NCBI GenBank assembly: GCA_021777285.1
Contig: JAJYDR010000100.1
Span: forward strand, 1 to 8,629
Direction: 5' to 3'
Length of the DNA stretch: 8,629 nucleotides
DNA from: Actinomycetes bacterium
GTDB taxonomy: Bacteria; Actinomycetota; Acidimicrobiia; Acidimicrobiales; RAAP-2
Made by a program: the position numbers and the translations under genes. The stretch's first letter is position 1, and each line of letters starts with the position of its first letter. Positions 1 through 7,272 of the stretch are shown piece after piece. The notes under the pieces were generated by a model. It was not told where the DNA came from. It saw nothing but the letters and a program-made list of their open reading frames with translations, and made no database searches.

Positions 1-1098
1 GACGAGGCCCACCGGGGCGAGACCGAGCGAGACAAACCAGTCCACTGACGAGACGCGCCCGAGCAGCTCGCGTGGCACCACGGCTTGGAGCATCGACTCC
101 CAGATCACGTTGCCGTAGAGGATCCCCGGGGTGGTGACCAGCGGCACGATGAAGACCTCCCAGCTGCGGGTCACGACGCCAAAGACGAGCATCACGGCGC
201 TCGCGGCGGTCCAGGCCGTGAACATGGCGCGGATCCGTCGCCGCGGGATTGCCAAACTGCCCGACACCAGCGCGCCGATGCCGCCGGCCAGGCCCGAGGC
301 CGCGAAGAACAGGCCGACGGTGAACTTGGAAGCGTGAAAGTTGTGACGAAGCATGAAGGGGACGAGCACGAAGGTCGGGACGAACAGCAGCGCGTTGCTC
401 AGGGTCACCGCGAGGAGCGTCGTCCAGATCCAGATGGTGGCTCGGACGTAGCCCACGCCCTCTTTGATCTCGTGGATCATGGACGTCGCCGCGCTGCGCA
501 CCGGCGTGGGCGTCGGGTGCATGAGCACGAGGGCCCCGGCGCTCAGCAGGAACGTCGCGGCGTCGATGCTGATCGCCGCGGTGGCACTCCACGCCGTGAC
601 TAGTCCGCCGACGGCCGGCCCGATCATGTTTCCGACCACGTTGCTCGACAGCGGCCGAACGGCGTTCATCGCGCCGAGGAGATGCTCGGGAACGATCTCG
701 GGGGTCATCGCACTCATCGCGGGCGTGAAGATCGCGTCAAAGGTTCCAAAGAGGACGGCGAAGACGAGCAGGTGCCAGAACCGCAGCGAGCCGGTGACGA
801 GCAAGACGACGAGCCCGCCCGTCAGCGCCGCGCGAGCGAGGTCCGAGATCAGCAGGAGCGTGCGGCGGGCGTGCCGGTCGACGATGGCGCCGCCGACGAG
901 CAGCAGTGCCACGAGCGGGATCATGCGCGCCGTGGCGAACCAGGCGAGTTTGGACACCGAGTGGGTGGTGTCCAGCACGAGCAGGGTGAGTGCGACGTTG
1001 GCGACGCCGTCGCCGAACATGGAGATGGTCTGCCCGGTCACGAGCAGTCGTGGCTCGCGGTGCCCGAAGAGCTCGACCATGGCGAGGCGGCGCGACAT
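1..1098 (-). CDS. MFS transporter (partial, C-terminus beyond window)
   Basis: This is a polytopic inner-membrane transporter of the major facilitator superfamily, most like the MFS_3/EntS-type drug or siderophore exporters; its substrate cannot be told. The 366 visible codons read from ATG at 1098 without a stop to the left edge, so the last part (family members are usually about 400-430 residues) is missing. Residues 18-45 and 50-72 are the first two membrane segments. They are followed by the MFS loop 2-3 motif GAIVDRHARR (about residues 70-79), then alternating hydrophobic segments, including a glycine-rich helix near residues 155-168 and a basic cytoplasmic loop PRRRIR late in the visible part. 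The ATG at 1098 is preferred over ATG 1080 because a TAGGGT hexamer lies exactly 6 nt before it. The gene is divergent from the DCC-family gene at 1132. The family call is firm; exporter direction is inferred from family. Confidence 0.9.
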   Translation of the reverse strand, partial: MSRRLAMVELFGHREPRLLVTGQTISMFGDGVANVALTLLVLDTTHSVSKLAWFATARMIPLVALLLVGGAIVDRHARRTLLLISDLARAALTGGLVVLLVTGSLRFWHLLVFAVLFGTFDAIFTPAMSAMTPEIVPEHLLGAMNAVRPLSSNVVGNMIGPAVGGLVTAWSATAAISIDAATFLLSAGALVLMHPTPTPVRSAATSMIHEIKEGVGYVRATIWIWTTLLAVTLSNALLFVPTFVLVPFMLRHNFHASKFTVGLFFAASGLAGGIGALVSGSLAIPRRRIRAMFTAWTAASAVMLVFGVVTRSWEVFIVPLVTTPGILYGNVIWESMLQAVVPRELLGRVSSVDWFVSLGLAPVGLV

Positions 1099-1131
1099 CG
1101 ACCCACCCTAGGTGACCGGTAGGGTGCCGGC
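1099..1131. promoter_or_regulatory. Mirror-symmetric divergent leaderless promoter region
   Basis: The 33-bp gap between the two divergent genes holds TAGGGTG on the plus strand (1120-1126) and its exact inverse CACCCTA (1104-1110), separated by 9 nt. On each strand the TAGGGT hexamer fits the actinobacterial -10 consensus TANNNT and is followed by exactly 6 nt and then the start codon (GTG 1132, ATG 1098). That is the geometry expected of leaderless transcripts. The repeats could instead act as SD sites (AGGG) or as an operator. A weak -35 candidate exists for the plus side (TCGACC, 1098-1103); I see none for the minus side. Confidence 0.55.
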
Positions 1132-1530
1132 GTGGGTGAATTGGCGTACCTCGTCTACGACGGTGACTGCGGTTTCTGTCAGCGCTGCGCCGACTGGTAT
1201 CGCGCACGCGTGGGCCCCGAGGTCCTCGTCGTGAGCGGGACCGACTTCCTCGTCCAGTCCAATCGCCTGAGCCGCGCTGAGGTCGCGTCGAGCGTCTGGT
1301 GGGTCGAGTCCGGCATCGCGCGCCATGGCGCCGCGGCGGTGGCGTGCGCCCTCGCCGCGACCACGACCCCGTGGCGCGTGGTGGGGCGTCTCGCGACGCG
1401 CGGGCCCGTCCCGCGGCTCCTCGAGCCGCTCTATCAAGCGGTGACCCGGTACCGGCACCGATTGCCGGGTGGCCAAGCCTGTTGCGACACGTCGGTGCCG
1501 AGCGGCGGAGGGTCGCACCGGTCGCGGTGA
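1132..1530 (+). CDS. DCC-family thiol-disulfide oxidoreductase-like protein (DUF393)
   Basis: This is a small 132-residue protein of the DCC (DUF393) family, which is predicted to have a thioredoxin-like fold and thiol-disulfide activity; physiological substrates are generally unknown. The hallmark YDGDC-x2-C is at residues 9-16 (C13, C16), with an extra C19 three residues on, preceded by a short beta strand (AYLV). A conserved-looking central part and a basic C-terminal region follow, and a vicinal Cys pair (C117-C118) sits near the end. No signal peptide or membrane segment is seen, so it is probably cytoplasmic. The GTG start is chosen because the motif begins only nine residues later and a TAGGGT box lies 6 nt upstream. 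The last dozen residues (Ser/Gly-rich) look disordered. It is divergent from the MFS gene; no functional link is shown. Confidence 0.85.
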   Translation: MGELAYLVYDGDCGFCQRCADWYRARVGPEVLVVSGTDFLVQSNRLSRAEVASSVWWVESGIARHGAAAVACALAATTTPWRVVGRLATRGPVPRLLEPLYQAVTRYRHRLPGGQACCDTSVPSGGGSHRSR

Positions 1531-1592
1531 ACCGCTTGTGCCCGCCCAGGCGCCATCGTTGCACCAGGGCCGTCACTATGTTGGACAGTGCA

Positions 1593-1608
1593 GCACCAAC
1601 AGTGGTGC
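1593..1608 (+). terminator. Hairpin in the DCC-yajO gap (weak terminator candidate)
   Basis: GCACCA (1593-1598) and TGGTGC (1603-1608) form a perfect 6-bp stem with a 4-nt ACAG loop, 63 nt after the DCC stop codon. No T-run follows, so it would be an atypical terminator. It could equally be an operator for the reductase gene downstream. The rest of the 149-bp gap (1531-1679) shows a possible -10 hexamer TATGTT at 1577-1582 without a matching -35. Confidence 0.3.
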
Positions 1609-1679
1609 GGACCGCTCGCACGCGATGAAAGGGGAATGGGGCCACGGGTCCGATCACCGTCACGACGCCCCGAACGCTC

Positions 1680-2651
<972 letters not shown>

Positions 2652-4331
2652 TCAGTGCTGGACGTAGGTGACGCGCGCCGGCGGCTGGCCGGCTTCGACG
2701 ATCGTGAGGACGTGGCGGCCCGGGAGGTGGACGCGGGCGGTCAGTCGAATGACCAGCCTGGTCGGCGTCGCTGAGAGGAGCTGTGCGCTGGCCCCCGGCT
2801 CGGCGAGGCGAAGGGCGGGGTGGGCCGTGAAGCCCTCGCCGAGCACGACCAACGTCGCGGAACCGGTCGCGGGGACGCTCCCGCGCAAGGTCGTGACGTG
2901 CAGCGGCAGCGGCACCGACGTGAACCCGCTCGACACGAACGCCTGGTAGTGGCTGGCCGAGTCGGTGAATCGTCCGCCGGCGACGCACTGGCCAATCCCG
3001 GCGCAGCTGAGCGAGAGAACGGTGGCGTCGTGTCCCACGTTCTGGCCCGGTGCGATGGATTGGGCGACACCCCAGCCCATGGGCTGTTCGACGGCGACGT
3101 AGGACTGGTCGCCGGTGCCGCCGGTGGCGACCTGGCCGCCGACCTCGCAGAAACCGGTGGCCGGGCACGCGAGTGACTGCACGCTCGAGCTGGTGACCGG
3201 CGCGTAGGTGCCCGCGGGCGAGCGGACCTCGGGCGCGACGGGCACCTCGGGTCCCCACGTCGACGCGCTCTCGCTCGCGACGAAGGCCAACGTCGTACCG
3301 GCGGCCGTCGAGTAGTCGCCCGCGGCCGTGCAGGATCCGGCCGCGCTGCAGCTCAGTGCCGTGATCTGGGCGCTCACGCTCGCGTGCAGGTGCGAGGTGA
3401 GTGCGACGGGCGCGCCCCAGTGGCCCCCCGTCTCATCGTCGACGAAGGGCTGGGACGTGTGCTGGGCCGTCTCGAACGACCCGCCGACGGCGCAGGTGCC
3501 GGGGGCGGCACACGCGATCTGGGCGATGGTGCCATCGAAGCCGACGTTGAGCGCCCCCGCGACTTCTTGGGCCTTGGTCCACGCGCCGCTGGTCTCGGTC
3601 ATCAGGAACGCCTGGGTCTGATGGGTCTTCGTGTCGTATTGGCCCGCGACGGCGCACTCGTCGATTGCCGGGCAGTTCACCGAGGTGACGACCCCGCCGC
3701 CGCCGAGGTCGAGCCCTCCAGCAACTTCGAGGGCGTTGCGCCACGTCCCGTTGGTCTCTGCAACGATGAAGGCGTGCCGGGCCTGAGACGCGTCCTCGTA
3801 CCGCCCGCCCACGACGCAGCTGCCGGCGGCGGCACAGCTCACCGACGTCGCAACGGCGTCCCCGCCGGCGTTGAGCGTGCTGGCCACGCTCTGGGTCGCG
3901 CCCCAGGTGCCATTGGTCTCTTCGACGACGAACGCCTGATGCGATTTGGTGGCGTCGGTGTAGAAGCCGACCGCGACGCAACTGTTCAGCGCCGGGCAAC
4001 TGATCGAGTTGACCGACGCGTTGCCACCCAGGTTGTAGGCCGTCGCAACCTCTTGGGGCGAGCCCCAGACACCGCCCGTCTCGCTGACGATGAACGCCTG
4101 GTGAGCGTTGGCGGCGTCGGTGTAGAACCCGCCGGCAGCGCACGAACCGGCCGCCGGGCAGCTCACGGCGGTCGTCATGGCGGCGCCGCCGGCGTTCAGC
4201 ATCGCTGCGATGCGAACGAGTGACGGCGCCGGGGCGGCCGACGCACCGCCCGACCAGCCAAGGAGCAGCACCGCGCCCAGGGCGACTCGACCAAGGCCTG
4301 ATCGGATCGCACCGCCGTCCGAGCGTCTCAC
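2652..4331 (-). CDS. Secreted cysteine-paired repeat protein, predicted beta-propeller
   Basis: This is an exported 559-residue protein of unknown function. The N-terminus is a classical signal peptide: MRR, a hydrophobic core VALGAVLLLGW (about 16-26), and an ASA-AP cleavage site after residue 32. Eight repeats of about 54 residues follow, each with a SCxxxxxC pair (C58/64, 112/118, 166/172, 220/226, 274/280, 328/334, 389/395, 443/449). The typical unit continues GG-x-Y-x-D, HQAFV, ET-x-G-x-W and ends VA-x2-LN-x-GG. Tryptophans at 89, 143, 197, 251, 305, 359 and 420 mark the strands. Residues from about 470 form an Ig-like (IPT/TIG-type) domain (VVLGEGFT). No LPXTG motif or C-terminal membrane anchor is present, so it is probably released or loosely bound. 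GTG 4331 is chosen because GAGAGGGG lies 4 nt upstream and it gives a standard signal peptide. GTG 4358 would add nine residues. The fold is inferred; the function is not known. Confidence 0.78.
   Translation of the reverse strand: MRRSDGGAIRSGLGRVALGAVLLLGWSGGASAAPAPSLVRIAAMLNAGGAAMTTAVSCPAAGSCAAGGFYTDAANAHQAFIVSETGGVWGSPQEVATAYNLGGNASVNSISCPALNSCVAVGFYTDATKSHQAFVVEETNGTWGATQSVASTLNAGGDAVATSVSCAAAGSCVVGGRYEDASQARHAFIVAETNGTWRNALEVAGGLDLGGGGVVTSVNCPAIDECAVAGQYDTKTHQTQAFLMTETSGAWTKAQEVAGALNVGFDGTIAQIACAAPGTCAVGGSFETAQHTSQPFVDDETGGHWGAPVALTSHLHASVSAQITALSCSAAGSCTAAGDYSTAAGTTLAFVASESASTWGPEVPVAPEVRSPAGTYAPVTSSSVQSLACPATGFCEVGGQVATGGTGDQSYVAVEQPMGWGVAQSIAPGQNVGHDATVLSLSCAGIGQCVAGGRFTDSASHYQAFVSSGFTSVPLPLHVTTLRGSVPATGSATLVVLGEGFTAHPALRLAEPGASAQLLSATPTRLVIRLTARVHLPGRHVLTIVEAGQPPARVTYVQH
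2931..4208 (-). repeat. Eight degenerate ~162-bp coding repeats
   Basis: This is the repeat array inside the secreted protein. The spacing between the first cysteines of successive units is 54 codons for six of seven intervals and 61 for one, where a Pro/Ser/Thr-rich insertion sits before the seventh pair (about residues 367-385). The units have diverged in DNA sequence but keep the amino-acid pattern, which suggests old duplications under structural constraint rather than a recent tandem expansion. Confidence 0.75.
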
Positions 4332-4496
4332 GCCACCCCTCTCGCCAGGTCGCTGCACCGATTGAACAGGTCACCGTCACCGTATCGCCGTTACGACGAG
4401 CCGTGGCGACGGGAGCGGTAGACCGCTAGGATTAATTCCAGACCTGATCGGTCATATTTCGATCGCGGTGGTCACCGCGGGAAAGTGCGGGTCACG
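4332..4496. promoter_or_regulatory. Divergent promoter region between secreted-protein gene and cysK
   Basis: This 165-bp gap must carry promoters for both directions. Toward cysK, TAGGAT (4427-4432) fits a -10 box, with only a poor -35. It would give a 5' leader of about 58 nt. Toward the secreted-protein gene, TACGGT (minus strand, 4379-4384) is a -10 candidate. Other elements are a tandem GTCACC-GTCACC (4370-4381), an imperfect palindrome GGATTAATTCC (4429-4439), an inverted repeat GATCG/CGATC (4446-4450 and 4460-4464), and a stronger palindrome described in a separate entry. I recognise no riboswitch. Confidence 0.4.
4464..4479. promoter_or_regulatory. 16-bp palindrome before cysK (operator or leader hairpin candidate)
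   Basis: CGCGGTGGTCACCGCG is made of perfect 7-bp arms around a central GT and ends 17 nt before the preferred cysK ATG. As DNA it has the form of a site for a dimeric repressor or activator. As RNA it could fold into a short stem close to the ribosome-binding region. No regulator gene is in the window to pair with it. Confidence 0.4.
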
Positions 4497-5426
4497 ATGC
4501 GCATTGCGAAAGACATCACCACCCTGATCGGCAATACGCCGCTCGTCCGGCTCAACCGCCTGGTGCCCGAGGGCGGCGCGACGGTGCTCGCCAAGCTGGA
4601 GTATTTCAACCCGAGCGGCAGTGTGAAGGACCGCGCCGCCGTCGCCATGGTCGACGCCGCCGAGGCGGCGGGTTTGCTGCACGCGGGCGACACGATCGTC
4701 GAGCCCACCAGCGGGAACACCGGGATTGCTCTGGCGATGATCGCCGCGGCCCGGGGCTACCGCTGCATCTTGACCATGCCCGAGACGATGAGCGTCGAAC
4801 GGCGCATGTTGCTCCGCGGCTACGGGGCGGAACTCGTGCTGACGCCCGGACCCCAGGGCATGAACGGCGCCATCGCCACGGCATCGAGCCTCGCCGAGGA
4901 GCACGGCTACTTCATGCCCCAGCAGTTCGAGAATCCCGCGAATCCCGCCATTCACCGCGCGACGACCGCCGAGGAGATCTGGTCCGACACCGACGGCACC
5001 GTCGACGTGGTCGTGGCCGGGGTCGGCACCGGCGGCACGATCACGGGCATCGGTGCCGGCCTCAAAGCAAAGAAGCCGTCGGTACGCATCGTCGCCGTCG
5101 AGCCGGCTGCTTCGCCGGTGCTCTCGGGCGGCGAGAAGGGTCCCCACCCGCTGCAGGGGATCGGTGCGGGATTCGTCCCGACGAACTACGACCCCGCGGT
5201 GGTCGACGAGGTCATCACGGTCGAGAACCCCGACGCCTTCGCCACCTCGCGCGCCATGGCGGTCCAGGAGGGTCTGCTCGTGGGCATTTCGTCGGGCGCG
5301 GCCGTGAAGGCCGCCCTCGAGGTGGCCGCGCGCCCGACGAGCGCGGGACAGACGATCGTTGTGATCATTCCATCCTTCGGGGAGCGGTACCTCTCCACGG
5401 CGCTCTACGAAGGTCTCGGTGACTGA
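4497..5426 (+). CDS. cysK: Cysteine synthase A (O-acetylserine sulfhydrylase)
   Basis: This PLP-dependent cytoplasmic enzyme makes L-cysteine and acetate from O-acetyl-L-serine and sulfide. Seen in the 309-residue product: IGNTPLVRL near the N-terminus; K44 in NPSGSVKDR, the lysine that binds PLP; the substrate loop TSGNTG at 71-76; [12 protein letters not shown] at 142-153; the phosphate-binding GVGTGGT at 175-181; and GISSGAA at 263-269, whose serine contacts the PLP ring nitrogen. Length and sequence agree closely with mycobacterial CysK1. ATG 4497 is preferred because its product starts MRIAKDI, in register with the start of that enzyme. An upstream in-frame GTG at 4485 would add four residues. 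Neither start has a strong SD. The gene overlaps cysE by 8 nt, so the two are one operon and translation of cysE is probably coupled. Confidence 0.97.
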   Translation: MRIAKDITTLIGNTPLVRLNRLVPEGGATVLAKLEYFNPSGSVKDRAAVAMVDAAEAAGLLHAGDTIVEPTSGNTGIALAMIAAARGYRCILTMPETMSVERRMLLRGYGAELVLTPGPQGMNGAIATASSLAEEHGYFMPQQFENPANPAIHRATTAEEIWSDTDGTVDVVVAGVGTGGTITGIGAGLKAKKPSVRIVAVEPAASPVLSGGEKGPHPLQGIGAGFVPTNYDPAVVDEVITVENPDAFATSRAMAVQEGLLVGISSGAAVKAALEVAARPTSAGQTIVVIIPSFGERYLSTALYEGLGD

Positions 5427-6027
5427 CGTGTTTCGCGAGCTGCGCGACGAACTTCGCGACGACTTGCGCGCGGTCATGGATCAAGATCCGGCGGCGCGCA
5501 CGGTCTGGGACGTGGCGCTCACGTACCCGGGTCTGCACGCGATCTGGGGCCACCGCGTCGCCAACGCCCTCTGGCGTCGCCACTTCTTTCTCGTGGCGCG
5601 CTGCATCAGCGCAGTGGTGCGGATCCTCACCGCCGTCGACATTCACCCGGGTGCGACGATCGGTCACCGACTCTTCATCGATCACGCCGTTGGCGTGGTC
5701 ATCGGCGAAACCGCCGAGATCGGCGACGACGTGATTATGTTCCACGGCGTGACCCTCGGCGGCGTGTCGATGAGCCACGGCAAGCGCCATCCCACGATCG
5801 GCGACCGAGTGCTGCTCGGCGCGGGCTGTGTCGTGCTCGGGCCGGTGACCGTGGGCAGCGACAGCGCGATCGGCGCCCAGGCGGTCGTGACGAAGGACGT
5901 CCCGGCCAACAGCGTCGTGGTGGGCATCCCAGGCCGGGTGATCGGGTCGAGCCAGCCCGCCGACATCAACGTGCGCAGCGAGCGGCGCCGTCCATCGAAC
6001 GGCTCGTCGGGTTCCAACGTCGCCTGA
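5419..6027 (+). CDS. cysE: Serine O-acetyltransferase
   Basis: CysE transfers acetyl from acetyl-CoA to L-serine, giving O-acetylserine for CysK, and is usually the feedback-controlled step. The 202-residue protein has an alpha-helical N-terminal part (about 1-70) and then a left-handed beta-helix of hexapeptide repeats (about 72-185). Key residues are visible: D74 in VDIHPGA, D88-H89 in [15 protein letters not shown]109 in HGVTLGG and the KRHPTIGD turn (122-129). GTG 5419 has GAAGG 5 nt upstream and overlaps the cysK stop; GTG 5428 would also be possible. The tail after about residue 186 is short, rich in Arg, Ser and Gly, and ends Asn-Val-Ala. The usual C-terminal isoleucine that anchors CysE in the CysK active site is absent. 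The N-terminus is short, as in mycobacterial CysE. Confidence 0.96.
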   Translation: MTDVFRELRDELRDDLRAVMDQDPAARTVWDVALTYPGLHAIWGHRVANALWRRHFFLVARCISAVVRILTAVDIHPGATIGHRLFIDHAVGVVIGETAEIGDDVIMFHGVTLGGVSMSHGKRHPTIGDRVLLGAGCVVLGPVTVGSDSAIGAQAVVTKDVPANSVVVGIPGRVIGSSQPADINVRSERRRPSNGSSGSNVA

Positions 6028-6037
6028 CGAAGCGACC

Positions 6038-6058
6038 GCTCAGCGCTCGCGCCTGAGC
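6038..6058. terminator. Bidirectional hairpin between cysE and the permease gene (weak)
   Basis: GCTCAG (6038-6043) pairs with CTGAGC (6053-6058) around a 9-nt loop. The stem overlaps the stop codon of the convergent permease gene and lies 10 nt after the cysE stop. No T-run follows on either strand, so efficiency is uncertain. It is the only candidate terminator in the 12-nt gap. Confidence 0.3.
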
Positions 6059-7272
6059 AGCGCGACCGCGGTAGTGATCGACAGTTTGCGCGTGTACTCG
6101 ATCGACCCGAATTGGAACAGTCGAATCGCCAGTCGAATCACGACCGCACCGATGACGAACAGCTCGGTTAGCACCACCGCCGCCGTGAGCGTGCTCAACG
6201 ACCCGAAGGCATTGCGCAGCAGGTCGGTCACCGGGGCGGTGAAGGGGAAGTACGTGAACACCTGAACGATCAGGGCGTTGGGGTGAGACATGATGAGCCG
6301 CAGCGCGTAGAACGGGATGAAGATGGCGCCCAGGACGGCGCCGAAGAAACCGCCCGCGTCGCGGGCGGTTGGCATCATGGCCCCGATGGTGATGAGCGTT
6401 CCGGTGAACAAGGTGAAGCCACCGAGCAGCAGCAGCGCGCCGATAACCATCGGCCGCAGGGCGAAGACCAGGCTCGAGACATCGATGCTGGGCAGGCTGA
6501 GCGCCGAACCCGCGACGGCGTAGCCGATGACGACCGGGATCGTGAAGACCAGCATCTGCAGCACGCCGGCGCTGAAGAGTGAGAGGATCTTGCCGACGAT
6601 GAGCGTTCGTGCATCGACCGTCGTCAGGATCATCTCGGTGACGCGGTTCTCCTTCTCCTCGACGGTGCTCGTGAGCATTTGATTGCCGAGCAGCGCGATG
6701 AGTAGGTAGAAGACGAGCAGGTACAGCAGCGGCGCGATGAGCCCGTTCACGCCCGGGGACGCGACACCGTTGACGTAGGTCGTGGTCGTGACGTGCACCG
6801 CGCCGCGCACGTAGACGCCGATCACCGGCGTCGCCAGGGTGGCCGCGGCGCTCGCCGTGAGCAGCTGGGTGGCCACGGCGGCGTATTTGCCGTTGTTGAA
6901 GACACCGACGTCGGCGCCGTAGACCTTGATCGGTTCGATTGCCGGTTTGGCCGGATAGGCGAAGAACGCGGCGATGCGGTCGTGCTTCACCGCCGCGATG
7001 CCGGCACTCGTCGAGCTGATTCGCACGCCCCCCATCCGCGTCGCAATCGACTCGTTGATCACGCCCGAGGCGTCGGTGTAGGCGAAGCTGAACGAGGCGT
7101 GGCGCTGCGCGCTCTGAGCCCGGTGCGCGCTTCGGTTGCTGACGTAGGACAGGGAGAACACCGTGACGATCAACACCGGGACGATCAGCGTGGCGACCCA
7201 GAAGCGCCGTTTGACCACCGTGCGGTGTAGCTCGAAGGTGAAGACGGTGCGAAGGTTGTGGTGCGACGTCAT
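6040..7272 (-). CDS. ABC-2 type transporter permease, NatB-like
   Basis: This is the 410-residue membrane subunit of an ABC exporter of the NatB / ABC2_membrane_3 type. One membrane segment near residues 22-44 follows a basic N-terminus (VVKRRFW). A large extracytoplasmic domain (about 46-175) is next, and then about six hydrophobic segments fill the C-terminal half: near 180-205, 228-255, 272-298, 304-326, 332-352 and 362-385. The cytoplasmic loop EEKENRVTEMI (about residues 208-218) is the conserved acidic coupling motif of this family. The end FGSIEYTRKLS also fits it. Its ATG overlaps the TGA of the upstream ATPase gene (ATGA, 7272-7269), so the two are translationally coupled and form one transporter. 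NatB homologues export sodium, drugs or peptides; the substrate here is unknown. Confidence 0.92.
   Translation of the reverse strand: MTSHHNLRTVFTFELHRTVVKRRFWVATLIVPVLIVTVFSLSYVSNRSAHRAQSAQRHASFSFAYTDASGVINESIATRMGGVRISSTSAGIAAVKHDRIAAFFAYPAKPAIEPIKVYGADVGVFNNGKYAAVATQLLTASAAATLATPVIGVYVRGAVHVTTTTYVNGVASPGVNGLIAPLLYLLVFYLLIALLGNQMLTSTVEEKENRVTEMILTTVDARTLIVGKILSLFSAGVLQMLVFTIPVVIGYAVAGSALSLPSIDVSSLVFALRPMVIGALLLLGGFTLFTGTLITIGAMMPTARDAGGFFGAVLGAIFIPFYALRLIMSHPNALIVQVFTYFPFTAPVTDLLRNAFGSLSTLTAAVVLTELFVIGAVVIRLAIRLFQFGSIEYTRKLSITTAVALLRRER

Noticed and set aside
2931..4208. Regular repeats considered as a CRISPR or recent tandem repeat array
   Set aside because: The 162-bp period lies in one open reading frame with conserved amino-acid pattern and diverged DNA, so these are protein repeats.
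3384..4223. 279-codon plus-strand frame opposite the secreted repeat protein
   Set aside because: Its repeats are the antisense shadow of the 54-residue units. The minus frame has the signal peptide, Cys/Trp pattern and SD.
3433..4380. 315-codon minus-strand frame overlapping the secreted protein in another frame
   Set aside because: It is an Arg-rich shifted frame of the same repeats with no signal peptide or domain.
4419..4434. McbR-like half-site (TAGAC-N6-GATTA) upstream of cysK
   Set aside because: Only the left half matches the corynebacterial TAGAC-N6-GTCTA box; the right half has 3 of 5 bases, which is not enough to claim.
4452..5477. 341-codon minus-strand frame opposite cysK
   Set aside because: It is antisense to a highly conserved enzyme. 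Its product is low-complexity Arg/Gly/His with no recognisable domain.
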